Source: Ascidia mentula | Taxonomy: Eukaryota; Chordata; Ascidiacea; Phlebobranchia; Ascidiidae | Assembly (NCBI GenBank): GCA_947561715.1 | Contig: OX387197.1 | Location: 7,313,001-7,377,000 of the forward strand | Direction of reading: 5' to 3' | DNA length: 64,000 nucleotides | In this document: positions 10,301 to 22,900 of the stretch, piece by piece | How positions within the stretch are numbered: position 1 is the first letter of the stretch | How the letters are laid out: every line of letters begins with the position of its first letter | Notes under the pieces: generated by a model | The model's input: only the letters and a program-made list of their open reading frames with translations | Told to the model about the DNA's origin: nothing | Database searches by the model: none | Made by a program: the position numbers and the translations under genes

Positions 10301-13257
10301 TTTGCTATTAGGTGAAATTTAAATGAGGATAAGGTGAGAAATTTTAATGAAATATGGCACACATTTTTCTTATACATCCATGTGAAGAAAAACAGTAAAA
10401 TCACAAAACTTATTTATACCAATATTTTATTCCAATGCTGCATGGTAACAAACAAAAAATTAAAAACTTATTTGAACATTTGCAAAAAAGGAAAACTTTG
10501 TTTAATATATTTCTCAGATCAACCAAAAAATTCAAAGTAATAATTTTGTAGCTTTTTTCCTTTAATTGTGTTATTATGATTGCATTTTTTCTTGTAAGGA
10601 TGCTGACAAGGTGGAAAGGATAAGTGCCGCAAAAGAAAGTCTTAAACGTGTTCGACTGGGAGGAATTGACCAAGTTGCGCCCTCAGTGTGTTGTTACACA
10701 TTTACTAATGCTTTTGGAGGAGTCACTGCACTTGATATTTGTGACGATTCATCGCTGCTTGCTGCAGGTAGAGGGCTTAAAAATGTGTTAAAAAAATTCA
10801 TTTTTCATTGTTTTTTTTCTGTTGTTAACATTTAATCTTCATTGTGAGTGTGTGAGTCTGTAGTGAAGATCAATCAAACTTTTGAATTTTATTAACAATG
10901 AGTATTCAATAAAAACACCTTGTAGTTCACCCAAAACAGGTATCTCATTAGGCGCCAAATAATGTGACAGGATTACATTAACAATGAGTTTCAGAATTTA
11001 ATTTTTAATACCAGCCACATGTGTTGAACAAACACTAATTTTAATTATTTATCAAGAAACTGGTTAGTTAACTATTTTCGTTGTTAATTTCTGAAGGTTT
11101 TGTTGATTCCCACATAAGGGTGTGGAGCCTCACACCTAGAAGTTTGCGGTCAGTAAAATCTGCCTCTGAATTGAATTTACTCGACAAGGAGGGTGAGGAT
11201 ATATTTGAAAGAATGATGGATGACTGCACTGGGGTTGAATCCAGGTATTTTTAGAAAAAATCTGTATATAAATTAAATGTGCTATAATTATAGAACTTGA
11301 TTGCTTTAATGAACACAAAAAAATTTCACCCACCTTCGGGAATTGTGTTTAATAACAAACTCTTTGTAATGAATTTTGTAGAACTTTGTATGGGCACAGT
11401 GGAACTGTATACTCGGTGAGCTTCAGTCCGTGCAGGACAATGTTGGTTTCAAGTTCAGAAGATGGGACAGTTAGGTATATAAAATATGCTTGTTTTTATT
11501 AAATTAAGGCATTTAAAGAAATTAAAACAAATAAATACGCATCCTTAAAACACTGATTTTAGTATGCAAATATATACGTTTTCTGAAACTAGAAGCGTTG
11601 ACACAAAGTTGTCATAAGAATGTATGAGTTGAAGTTTCACTGGTGTCACACAAAAGAAGTGTTGCTGGTTAGATTGATTTCGTGAAGTTAAAACCTTTTC
11701 ATTGATTGTAGTGTGGTTTGTTTTTCTCAATATCAAGAGATGTTTTAAAAAAAATTGCTCTACAATTTTTTAATATCTTCGCGTACAAAACAATACTTCC
11801 AAGCAATGTTCTGTACAATTTACAACAAAATTTCAAAGATTGTGGAGCCTTTTGACGTGGACCAATCTGATTGTGTACAAAGGACATGTTTGGTCTGTGT
11901 GGGATTGCAAATTTGGTCCATATGGGCATTATTTTGTGTCAAGCGGACAAGACAGAGTGGCACGCTTGTGGGTTACAGACCATCAGCATCCAGTCAGGAT
12001 CTTCGCAGGTGTATATTGTAAACTTTTTAAGGCAGAACATTTTTTAAGCATTTGCTTTTCCAAGAAGTATAATTGTCATAAATAAGTATTCTTTAAATCC
12101 ATTTTTATCTGGTTTACTTGTAACTTTAAGGCATTAAAGACATTTTGCAACAAAATACAAAGTTCAAAAAATATTTTGTTTATTTTTTACCAGAAAAATT
12201 TTTCTTACTAAACTGCTTTTTCTTAGACATTAAGTTATTTACTGCAATATAATTATGTTTTACCCATACTTGATCAATCATGTTCTGATGTAAATTGAAA
12301 AAAAAACTAAATATTTTGAACCAGGACATTTTTCTGATGTTGATTGTGTTGTTTTCCATCACAACTCCAACTACATCGCCACTGGATCAAGTGATAACAG
12401 TGTGCGTGTGTGGGATTTGCTCACAGGAAACTGTGTGCGCATTTTCACTGGTCACAAGGTACAAAGCATTGTTGGGTTTGCAACAATTATAAAATTTATA
12501 AGTTTTGCCAAAACTATAGATTAATGTGGCATTTGTCTCATTTCGGTGCTATTTCCAGCTTTGAAATTAACCCAAACTGCTTCCAAATATTTTTTGTTGG
12601 ATAATGTGTATTTGATCAAAACAAACTCTTTATTTAACAGAAACCAATCTTGTGTCTTGCTTGGTCTCCTGATGGGAGGTACTTGGCATCAAGTGGTGTT
12701 GATGGTCAGGTGCTCATTTGGGACATGTCAACAAAAGTTATGGTTGGCCAGTTTCTGGGACACACTGGATCCGTCCACACCCTTGTGTTCAGCCGTGATG
12801 GTGAAGTTTTAGCATCAGGTGATGGTTAGATTTCGCTGTGGTATTTTTCTATGTCGTTATGTTTGCTAAGTTTAAAAATAGATTTATCATCGATAACAGA
12901 ATATTTATTATTACGTGAAAAAATGACATTTGCTTGCAATGGCTTTATAGCAAGTTTGAGGACTGCTATGGTCCAGGGATGAACTGGCTTACATGACAAA
13001 CCGTACATCCAACATGCATCTGTTATTGTTTAGGTGGGCTCGACAACACGGTTAAGGTATGGGATTTTCAGCAAGCAATTTGGGACATTGATGCAGATGA
13101 TGTTGGGCTGCAACGTGGCCATGCGACTATTTCAGACAGAAACTACTTGCTCTCTGACTATCCCACGAAAGCAACACCCATATACCATTTGCACTTTACG
13201 CGGAGAAATTTGCTTCTGGCCGTCGGGTCATGGACTAACCCTGAAACAACTGGATGA
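7378..13257 (+). CDS. TAF5: TFIID subunit 5, WD40 protein
   Basis: TAF5 is a scaffold of TFIID and related coactivator complexes in RNA polymerase II initiation. Thirteen exons join in frame: 7378-7648, 7918-8032, 8623-8769, 9063-9225, 9478-9624, 10086-10280, 10599-10767, 11097-11244, 11382-11474, 11839-12008, 12325-12458, 12641-12818 and 13034-13257, giving 717 residues (human 800, with a longer N-terminus). The order is: a LisH-like segment (TLLAVLQFLKKNKLARAA), the TAF5 NTD2 domain (ELAQLLYPLFVHMYLELV; FVVRISHES), an acidic/lysine-rich linker (KSKKKKKKE), VYYGLLKEP, then WD40 repeats (ILYGHSG-like; VYKGHVWSVWDCKFGPYG; DRVARLWVTDH; DNSVRVWDLLTGNCVRIFTGH; LASGGLDNTVKVWDF). It ends in HFTRRNLLLAVGSW as the family does. 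Intron 1 carries the hammerhead ribozyme copy. Confidence 0.97.
7678..7760. repeat. Local duplication in TAF5 intron 1
   Basis: ATTTTAGTGGCACTTTGTAA followed by CAAAC occurs twice about 54 bases apart, and a shorter piece, TGTAACAAACTGGTAT, also repeats between them. It is a small tandem duplication next to the ribozyme-bearing insertion; no function is implied. Confidence 0.75.
7773..7861 (-). mobile_element. Short hammerhead-bearing insertion with 13-bp flanking repeat
   Basis: About 89 bases holding a complete hammerhead motif are bounded on both sides by the identical 13-mer CATATTTATGGTA (7760-7772 and 7862-7874). A direct repeat of that length and exactness looks like a target-site duplication made by target-primed reverse transcription. 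The element has no coding capacity, so it must have been moved by another element's machinery. It lies antisense to TAF5. Confidence 0.7.
7781..7833 (-). ncRNA. Hammerhead ribozyme, type I, core intact
   Basis: Read on the minus strand, all conserved parts are present in order. Stem I 5' strand AGCUGCA is followed by CUGAUGA, stem II GACCU-UUU-AGGUC, GAAA, stem III ACAG...CUGU, the GUC cleavage triplet and stem I 3' strand UGCAGCU, which pairs perfectly over seven bases with the first strand. Stem I is the open helix, so it is a type I hammerhead. Self-cleavage is expected from the motif but not shown. Being antisense to TAF5, it would not cut that pre-mRNA. Confidence 0.85.
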
Positions 13258-13877
13258 AAATGTGGTGAAAGAGGGCTGTAGTTATAAGGGCACAAGCTAG
13301 ACGACAGCAATGTTGTAGTCATGCATATACCAGCAATACATTATGGTAAGGTAGTGCATTGACAGATGCTGCTTAATTGGCTGTTATTTTGCTGCAAAGA
13401 AAAACTTTGTACCTTTCTGGTTTTGCAACTGGGTAGCTGGAAAATAAAAGTCCATTGACACAAAACAACTACAGTTAATATCCTTTTACTCACAGATTAT
13501 TGACATTGAAAAACAAACAATAAAAGTCAATACATTTGTAATGAAAATGAATGTTATTCAAAATGTCTCATGTGTTTAACTGAGGTAGTCCGAATTCATA
13601 ATTATCGCATTAGCATGACGTATCAAATTTATGCAAATGCTAAAATTTCAACAGTAAAGAATAAAAATACCAAAAAACAGTTTGCTGCCCAAACTGGAAT
13701 TTAGAACAATGGACAGAGAATTTGGGGAAAAAAAACTTAGCGATTTGATTCTAAACAAGCAATGCCAGTGTGATCATGGTTTTCCTTAAATCTATCATCA
13801 AACTTAGCATAAATTCGGCATGTGTTTGGGAATTAGTACTAAATCTGGTTTACAACAAACACGTCAAAATCATGCAG
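13258..13877. other. Convergent intergenic region TAF5/archease
   Basis: This is the 3' flank of two genes that face each other. An AATAAA at 13443-13448 could serve TAF5. Otherwise it is AT-rich and I see no exon or repeat in it. Confidence 0.5.
13443..13448 (+). terminator. Candidate poly(A) signal for TAF5
   Basis: A canonical AATAAA lies about 186 bases after the TAF5 stop codon. The assignment rests on position only; another AATAAA follows near 13520. Confidence 0.4.
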
Positions 13878-14336
13878 CTAAATATCGATTATCACAAAAA
13901 TGTCTGTTTGTTCATCCTCCACCAAAACCTTCATCGCACTATAAGTTATTGCTTTCACTTCTGTACCTTTACCGCCATGCCTAGAGCGATTAAAATCCTC
14001 TCCATATCCTCTTGCACGCATTCTCCAATTTTCTTTGTCATACTCTATAATTTCAATCTGTCGAGCCATAAAATAGTCATCAGTACAAGCCAGGAAAAGG
14101 AACTCGTCCATAAAGTGGTAGAGGAGTGACAGGTAATCGGTTCCTTCTGCTGTAATCTCAACAGTTTTCTGAGGTAATACATCATTTATGTCTGTCATGT
14201 AATTAAACATCCCAAGACAGGCATGTTCGAATGCCTCTTCAACAGATTTTCCCCACGAGTGAATTTGAACATCTGCCGTGTGGTCCAGGTACTCAAACTT
14301 CTTTTCTACTTCATGGTAGTCATTGGCATCTCCCAT
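13878..14336 (-). CDS. ZBTB8OS: Archease (tRNA ligase cofactor)
   Basis: Archease activates the RTCB-type tRNA-splicing ligase by promoting guanylylation and multiple turnover, in tRNA maturation and XBP1 splicing. One exon encodes 152 residues from the ATG of MGDANDYHEVEKKFEYLD. Family hallmarks are EYLDHTADVQIHSWG near the start, a DEFLFL helix, and the C-terminal GTEVKAITYSAMKV...FVIIDI, including the conserved terminal Asp-Ile. Human archease is 167 residues; the difference is in the variable N-terminus. The frame is open ten codons further upstream (MLQIQVKQFG), and an acceptor-like TTGCAG there leaves a short extra 5' exon possible. Confidence 0.95.
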   Translation of the reverse strand: MGDANDYHEVEKKFEYLDHTADVQIHSWGKSVEEAFEHACLGMFNYMTDINDVLPQKTVEITAEGTDYLSLLYHFMDEFLFLACTDDYFMARQIEIIEYDKENWRMRARGYGEDFNRSRHGGKGTEVKAITYSAMKVLVEDEQTDIFVIIDI

Positions 14337-16987
14337 TCCAAATTGCTTTACCTGTATCTGCAACACCTGCTGTTCAAATCATAAGATCCTATGTTACTAC
14401 AGAACTCTTTGAATATGTATTTGAATCGCCAAACAGTCTTACTTTTTATTTTGCATTACTGGTATATGACGCAATAGCAACTTTGAATCACGAAATAGCA
14501 TAAGCTAAGCAAGCACCACCACCAAAACGATTAAGGTTATTGTGTTTCGTGCTTAAATGACAGTCCAGTTGCTCATAATGTGGGGTTATTACTCACAAAC
14601 CTTACACAAGTTATCGAAGTGAGTGGTTGTGGTATATATGTACAAACAGAATACAATCCCCAAAACAATAAAAAATTCGCTTATCGCACCCATAAAGTAA
14701 TTTGCGTGTAAGGGTAACTCCCTGCAATATTCCAAATATTTTTACGATGTGATCTCTATAGAATCTTATGTGCCTGGACAGAGTTTAGGATTGTTTACGT
14801 TTTAAACTGGTTTTACCACTTTGTAATGTTCCGAACTTATTGTTACAAAACCGCAAAACAGATAATTTTATTTCACTACCACAATAATTCAAGAATAAAT
14901 ATTCTACAACATGAATACGGTTTTTGGAGCGAGCAATGGAGTTGGAGAAAACAAATTCGAGAGGTGCCTGTTGTTAAAGTTAAATAAATTATACATGTAG
15001 AAGATAGCCAAGTAATAATGCTTCTGTATAACCATTCTGAATGAAATTTGGTTCTCTTAATAATGTCAAACAGCCTCCAGGGGGTCAACAATCTATTGAT
15101 AGTGGTTGCAACATTGTACAATGTGTATTAATATGAAAAATGTTATTCGTGACCTGTTTCCCACATGCAAAAGGTCAATCAAACGTGTGCAATAATAATT
15201 ACACGCCTTTTAATAACGACCGCCCTGATTCTAAATCAATGTAAACCTCGACTCTAAACTGTTGTAACTTGTTGGTCCGCCCTGACATGCCTCGCGGGCC
15301 TCTTTGACCAGTGCCACTATATATACTGAATTGCATTTGCCTGTATTAGTGGGGGTCGTAAAGGTGAATCCACCCATTCTGTGGTGATTCCAAACGATTT
15401 CATTTCTTGCGATTTGAATTGGACTGCTACGTTTTAGCCATTTCAATAAAAGATTGTCATACCTGATTAGTGTTGGATACACGGAGTTTACTGAAGAACA
15501 CGCTTTAAACGCAACAACATTTGTGTATTTCTGGAAAATTTTTATCATATGGCTTTATGGACCACAGTCCAGCACTGATGTCGGCAATAGTTTTCTAAGC
15601 GTATTTAAATGACAAGAAAGATTCAAACTTGGTGGAAATGGGGAGTATTTTTATAAAAAGGTTTGTTGGAATCGAGGCATTTTCATTGTCAACATAAAAA
15701 AAAAATTCCAAATCCCTTTCCAAGTGCCTCCTAAACTTTTGATATTTCAAGAAAAACAGTTTATGTCGACTCGACAGAAATGGATGGATGCTGGAGAAGT
15801 TACACACGTAGTTAGTTGACTTCAGTTATTTGTATGTAAATTATTAGGTGGAATATGGGCCTAAGTAAACAACGCAGGCTCAATACAACTTTGTGCATAT
15901 TATTGCTTCTGAAAACGTTTTTACGTATCTGGATAACATTGATATAACGTCACGACGAATTTCTTGTGTGTACAAACTTTGGCACAGGCATTTTTTCACG
16001 ATTAATTTGGCCATGACACAAACCTGCACATAAATTCCTTGAGGCGTTTTAAGGTTAATCGCTGGCGCTCTGCCCAATCGCCTCCCGTGCTAAATGATTG
16101 ATGTCCATATTTCAAAGGTGACGTCACCATACAGCACTTGCAGAGGAGTCGATGTTTTGCATCAGCACCAATAGATTTTTATAGGCGCGATATGGACTTT
16201 TGTTCGTAGGGTTTTATTTGCTTGATTATTGAGGTTGCGGTCAGTATATATATTTTTGAGTTGTCCTTTGGATGCAGCCCATTCACCGCATAGACAAACA
16301 ATGCAATTTGCTATTTTTAAAAAAATGGAACGCATGGTTTATTTTGCGTTGCTAAAAGAGAGAACGGAAGCATTCGGACTTCCGGAATGTAATGCGAAAT
16401 TTGATCCGTATTTTTGCTCCCACAAACAGCGCAAGCCTAAATTGTGTATCTGTTGGTTTTTCCAAACATAGAAAAGTGGGGAAAAATCGGAACAAATCGT
16501 AAATCAACTGTGAAAAGGTGTAGGACTGTAGTGAAAATGACGACAATCATGCATTTTATTTTCAAAAATAAGATGTTAGCATTGTTTCTATATCTTACAT
16601 TTTACTTGTTTGCGCTTCTGTTTTGTTTAGCTCAAGCATAGTAGGAGTGCTGCTTTTCGTAGTACAAGGCGCCCATTTTTATTTTTTTCGTACGATCCGC
16701 TCATTCATTTGCATATGGAAAGAGTAGCCAATTGAACCCGTGTGAGAGATGCGTGCTGTTTGTAATCATGAAATGGTACTGCAGGTTACAATCGTTAATT
16801 TGGGGCACAAATCATCCGATTTTTATCTAATTTTTTAGATAATGCAAGAACAGTCACATTTTTTGTCTGAACATCAAGTATAACGCAGAAAAGGTTGGTG
16901 CAATTTAATCAACTGCGCGTTAATTGCAGCAGTTGGAAATACAATTCTAATAACCCCATAGAAATTGAATTGTTACTCGGCGACAGG
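14337..16987. other. Intergenic, no supported gene
   Basis: There are 2.6 kb upstream of both archease and the first transporter, so promoters of both should be here. A 105-codon minus frame at 15231-15548 contains a plausible acceptor (TTTTCCAG) and donor (CAG-GTATGA), but its peptide matches no family I know and no partner exon was found. I see no clear repeat. Confidence 0.5.
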
Positions 16988-19900
16988 ATGGACAACCAGC
17001 GCACCCAACAGTATTTTGGAACTGCCGACTTTGTTGTGTTTGTGGGTGAGTATACATAAATAAAGACGTCGCAGTTGTATAATAATATTGCAGGTATAGG
17101 TGCTGTGTTGCAAAAACGACTGCAACGACAGGCACCGTAGGTGGCGCTTTAATTTCGCCAAATGGTAAATAACTGTGAGGCGTAGAATTTAACCGTGATC
17201 CTTTAATTTAGAGTTTATTTCCTATTGATTTAAAGGCAAATACACCATTTATGCTGAAAATCTCTTCCGACTTTCTTCTGTATTAAATGATCTAAGTCGT
17301 CCAATTTATGTGTGTACAATTTTATTCTTACTAAGTGCCGACACAGCAGTAAACTTATGAGTTGAAGTATGGAAAACATAATGTCTGGCGCCGCGCAAGC
17401 ACAACCTAACCATGGTCCGAGAGAGAAAACAACGCCAACGGGCCGTGCGTACTGAATTAGAAACGTGCTACCGTTTAAACTTGCATTTACACAGCCAGTG
17501 TATACACTTGTCCATACGCCATAAGAAATCTGGGCTACTGGAAATAGTGCACTCGGGGAAAATTGCCCTGCAAAGGATTTTATATTTTCCATTTTAAAAT
17601 CACTATAAAAATGTCATTTTGAGTACAATTTTCCCCGAGTGTACTATTTCCAGTAGCCCAGATTTCCTGTGTTAGTGCTATCATATGTATATCGTAACCT
17701 TTTCACAAACGCAGGGAGTTTGCTTGCGTCAGCTTTGGTGGGAGTATATTTTGCTGTGAAGGATCGACACAAGTCAAATACCGTGAACTACTATTTTGGA
17801 GGAAAGAAAATGCCACCGGTACATATAGCATATAACCCATGTTCAATATATTTAATCACGAACCCTTATATCGGTTAAATTACAGATAGCAGTTGGCGTG
17901 TCCCTAGCTGTCACTTATGTATCGGCACTCACAATAATCGGTTCGCCAACAGAGACTTATTTGTATGGGACGGTTGCCCTGTGGTATCCGTTTGCTTACA
18001 TTCCGGGGACGGTCGTTGCGGTGATGTATTACATTCCAATGTTGCACAGGCTACAAGTGAAAACAATTTATGAAGTATGTTTTACCACATGAATACGAAT
18101 ATATCAGCCAACGGCATTCATTCTGTTATTTGCAGTATTTGGAAATGCGATTCAGTTCGTCTTTCAGGAAACTGGCTTCCGCATTTGAGCTGGTGTCGAC
18201 GGTTTGTTTCCACCAACCCATTTTTCCTGAAATCGTTCAGTATTAAACGCATGTTTCTGCAGATGATCTACATGTGTTTCGCCCTACTGGTACCAGCTCT
18301 CGCGATAAACGCCGTGACTCCGATCAGTCTTCATTGGGGCATAATTTTGACCAGTGCCGTTTGCACAGCTTACACTACAGTGGCAAGTCAAGTTTTTCAT
18401 TAAGTGTACAACGCAATACAATATTTTGAATTGCGTTGGATATAAACTACTCACTAGATTGGTACAAAAACTGTGTCTCTTTGCACTAAATACAATTAGA
18501 AATATGCAACGCAGTAATATTTCATGCAATGGCATGATTGGCAGTATCGCCCACTGCGCAGGTCCTTACTTGTCGATCCCAGCTTTCGTATCGAGTTTAA
18601 AAAGAATAATCATTATTTTATTGCGTAATTTTAATATTAGTCCACAAGTGCATTTCCCACGAAAGGAAACTAAAGTTTTCGGTGTGATAACTTTTCTGGA
18701 GATAAGATGGGAGAGCAAGCCTTTGCGGCTTCAGATTCAAAGCAAACAAACTTGCCCTCTTCCACGGACCTTGTGCGAGCGATAAATGACACAAATAAGA
18801 ACGGCGCTATTTGTTGATATCATACAACGCGTAGTATAGGTGGATCGTTTATTTATTGAAATTTTTACTACTTTGCACGCTGTTAACGTAGCTTCACTGG
18901 TGTTTCTTGGGTGATTGTGTTGCTTCCCTACATTACGCGTTTGTGAAACTATCTGAATATGAGAATAAGAATATTGGCCAATACTGTTGAAGACGTTGAC
19001 ATGTTTTATTTATTTAAAACCTTTCGGCAAAAACTTATGCCATCATTAGTTGAAAATGATGCGGTTGGTCTATCTCCAGGATTATATGGAGCTGACCTGA
19101 CTAACGTCACAAGTCATAGATAAAGCTCGCTCTTTATTCTCAGAATTATGAGTATACCCGCAAATAGTGTTCGAACTGAATATATTTATTATTTTTGTAT
19201 CTTGTTCGCAAATTTAAACCAAATCCTACTTTTGGTCAGGGTGGAATCAAAGCTGTTGTGTGGACGGATGTTGTCCAGTTCGGGTTTATTTTCATTGGTT
19301 CCACGTTGGCCCTGGTAATGACAATCATCGAACTTGGAGGAATGGGAAACATTTGGAGCGCCCTGGACAGAGGGGGAAGGTTGAACTTTTTCGAGTAAGT
19401 TTAATCTATAACTTGTAAGATTTCCTACATGTACTTGTACCCAGGGCAAAAAGGTAAGACACTGAACATATCAAGCAGACGTTTTAAACAGAACTGAGTT
19501 TATAATCAGTGCTAGCTGTGTACTGCATTGAGAACCACTGATGTCAAGCATGAGTCTAATTGTTTTTGTTGTTGGTTAGTTTTAATCCAGACCCGACTCT
19601 CCGAAGCACCGCTTGGACGCTGCTGGTTGGTGGAGGAATAGGGGAGTGCGTGACAATGTGTGCGAGCCAGTCGGTGTGTCAAAGATATTTGTCCTGTAGA
19701 ACTGTTGCGGGGGCGCAAAGGTGGTTTGTGTTGTTAATTTGGTGACATTTTTACACTCCGAGTTTTTTTTTATCAAGTACAGTATGTGATGCTTACTTTC
19801 AGTTTTTTCAACATATAAGGTAGTTTGCCATTACATGAAAACAACGAACTTTCCGTAACATTATGACAAAAAGATGATCTTTGGTGTTTGTTCATATTTT

Positions 19901-22900
19901 CGTTTTGCATCGATGATGCACGAACGAAATGTAAAAGCAGCTTTTGTTCCATCAGAGCCGCTTTCAGCACTTTTATTCCGAAGTTCATTATTTCGGCCAT
20001 TTGTTATGCGAGTGGAGCTGTGGCGTATGCCTACTTCGAAGGTTGCGACCCATTGGCTTCTGGAGAAGTAACCAAGAAAGATCAGGTGTATCCATATCTC
20101 GTGTTGAAAGTGTTCCGCAACCTGCCGGGAATGGCTGGTCTTTTCGTGGCCGCCGCCTTCAGTGGAACTTTAAGGTTAGTGTAAACGTATGGAATGTTTG
20201 CAATAACGTAACCTACTGACAACGAATCATAACCGAGCGGCTCCCAATGTGATGTTGTAATACAACAGTGGTTGCCAAATTAAAACGTTTCTATGTCAAT
20301 CCAGAAAAAATAACATGGTGGCAGACGATCAGCATCAGAATAGTCTTTTGTTTTGCGATCCATGAGAAATATATGAAAAGAAATATACATATCATACCGT
20401 TGCTGATCGTATGCCATCTCTGAATATGTGTTTTTCCGGATAATACTAAAACGTAAACAACAGATTCCATTGGTCGACACGGAGCACCACAGACTGATTC
20501 ATGCGTTCTTCCATCTTCCATGAGAAATTAACTTTTTTTCATACCTATGTTAACTATTTTCAGTCCGTTAATTTCCGTGAAATCGATTTAGAGTAAATTG
20601 TAATGAATTAGTAGCTGAGTAAAACTTTTAAATCAATCTTTCAGACAGCTCTTTTAACGATGTTTTTATTTTTGTCAGAAAAATATATTTCGCCCTGAAA
20701 AGGGCATCATCAGTTTCTGCAAAGTGTACAAAACAGCGTAAAATAACGAAGTAGAAGTCTGCCACATAAAGGAAAGTACCTTGATAAAAAATTAAAAAAA
20801 ATAAAAAAAATTAAAATTAAAAATTAGATAATGCAAATAAAAACCTGGATATGTAAGAAAAGAACTAGTAACTGACTGCCAGTATAATTCCAACAAAAAA
20901 TATGTCGCCCAAAACCTGACAAAACTCGCGAGCAAGTCCAACATCTGAATGTACACGTCACACGATATACGACGCCAAAAAATGCAACGAACCGTAAAGA
21001 GGAAAAAACACTACAAAGAAGGGAACACGAGGTTCGAACTTTTGAGCCTTTAGGCGGACGTGATAATCACGCTGTTACAGTGTGACATTCGTGCACAAAC
21101 CGTCTGCAGAGAATTTGGATATATATGAGGATATGCGGTTGCATAGGACACGGGCACAGATCAACGTGCAGAGTATGATCACACCTGTATGCAAATAGTA
21201 TATTTGCAATGTGCCTTGTTTGTTTTCAATTGCTCTTCGTGTTTTGCTGTAGCGTTTTATGTCGTCACGATTGTGTGGCACTGCCAACAATCATTGTCCG
21301 CCTAAAGGCTCAAAAGTTCGAACCTCGTGTTCCCTTCTTTGTAGTGTTTTTTCCTCTTTACGGTTCGTTGCATTTTTTGGCGTCGTATATCGTGTGACGT
21401 GTACATTCAGATGTTGGACTTGCTCGCGAGTTTTGTCAGGTTTTGGGCGACATATTTTTTGTTGGAATTATACTGGCAGTCAGTTACTAGTTCTTTTCTT
21501 ACATATCCAGGTTTTTATTTGCATTATCTAATTTTTAATTTTAATTTTTTTTATTTTTTTTAATTTTTTATCAAGGTACTTTCCTTTATGTGGCAGACTT
21601 CTACTTCGTTATTTTACGCTGTTTTGTACACTTTGCAGAAACTGATGATGCCCTTTTCAGGGCGAAATATATTTTTCTGACAAAAATAAAAACATCGTTA
21701 AAAGAGCTGTCTGAAAGATTGATTTAAAAGTTTTACTCAGCTACTACAGATACGGTATCGATCGACAGCCTACCAGGGTGGCTTGGTTCACCGATCCGGT
21801 GTTGTTTATTGTTTTTTCATTGTAATGAATTATTTCTATTTCATATTGGTGTGGTTTTGCGTCATTTAAAATGCATTTCTTCTTCTGTTTTAGCACCGTA
21901 TCGTCTGGTCTTAATTCAATGAGTGCCCAATTGTTGGAAGACTTTCTAATTCCTTTTCGACCCAACCTGAGTTCTTCGTTTAAAAACGTCTTCAGCAAAT
22001 TGGCTGGTATACAAAATAAGATAAATTTGCCAAAACAAAACTATTTGCCAAATGCTGTTTCAAAGTTTGATAAAAAAATTCCGAATTGAGAATCGGCATA
22101 AACTATACTGTATCATAGTATAACAGCCTAAAACATAATGTATAAACCTTGTATTGGTGCCTTATAGCGTTTGGTCTTGGAGTGGTTATTACGGCAATCA
22201 CATATCTCTTCCTATTTCTGGAGGGAACTGTCATATCCATGCTCATGTCAGTAAAAAGTGGTTTCATCGGTGCTGTGCTTGGGGTTTACACATTGGGCAT
22301 GTTTTTGCCCTGGTGCAACACTAAGGTACTTAAATGACCATTCTTGCTTGTAATTTCGAAGAACTGTTCTAAAGGTTTATTGCATCATGAATAGTTATTT
22401 AAAACTGTAAATGTACTTGTTTAATGTAAAACTGTATTTGATCATGACGCATACACAATTATAACCGCATTCAGAAATCTATATGTTTAATACTCAGGGA
22501 GCAGTTGCTGGTCAAATAGCCGGATTTGTGGTGGCAACTTGGTTAGGAGTCGACGGCATCGTGTCTGGAAGGTCACCTGAAAGTCAACGCCAACTGCCTG
22601 TGTCAACGCAGTGCTGCAATGCAACCACAACCGTGTGCGCAGTGGCAAATGTTTCGTCTGTGGAAATTAGCTTCGTGGAAACGACAACCACGCACAGGTT
22701 ACCCGTGTGAATTTAAATGAGGTTTAGATTTAAAAAGTAACAAATCTTTGATCTCGCTATGCATTAGTTCCCAATCCAATGATGAACACAATCCACTTCG
22801 TGCAGTCTCGTTTTGGTATCTCTCTGGTGTTGGACTCTGTGTTACTGTTGTAATCGGATTGCTGGTGTCGTTTGCAACAAGTAGGTTAAAGATACACATA

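Noticed and set aside
13258-13300. Longer TAF5 C-terminus
   Set aside because: The frame set by the last WD40 exon stops at 13257 right after the family's usual end; the longer frame is a shadow.
15231-15548. 105-codon minus-strand frame with splice-like borders as an exon
   Set aside because: No recognisable family and no neighbouring exons in phase; kept only as a note in the intergenic entry.
17230-17592. 120-codon minus-strand frame as a gene
   Set aside because: It runs through one arm of an inverted repeat inside transporter intron 1 and has no family motif.
20700-20740. CTGATGA-hairpin-GAAA pattern in the long foldback (also near 21640 and 27452) as further hammerhead ribozymes
   Set aside because: There is an extra base between CTGATGA and stem II, and no stem I or stem III/cleavage triplet pairs around it, unlike 7781 and 26391.
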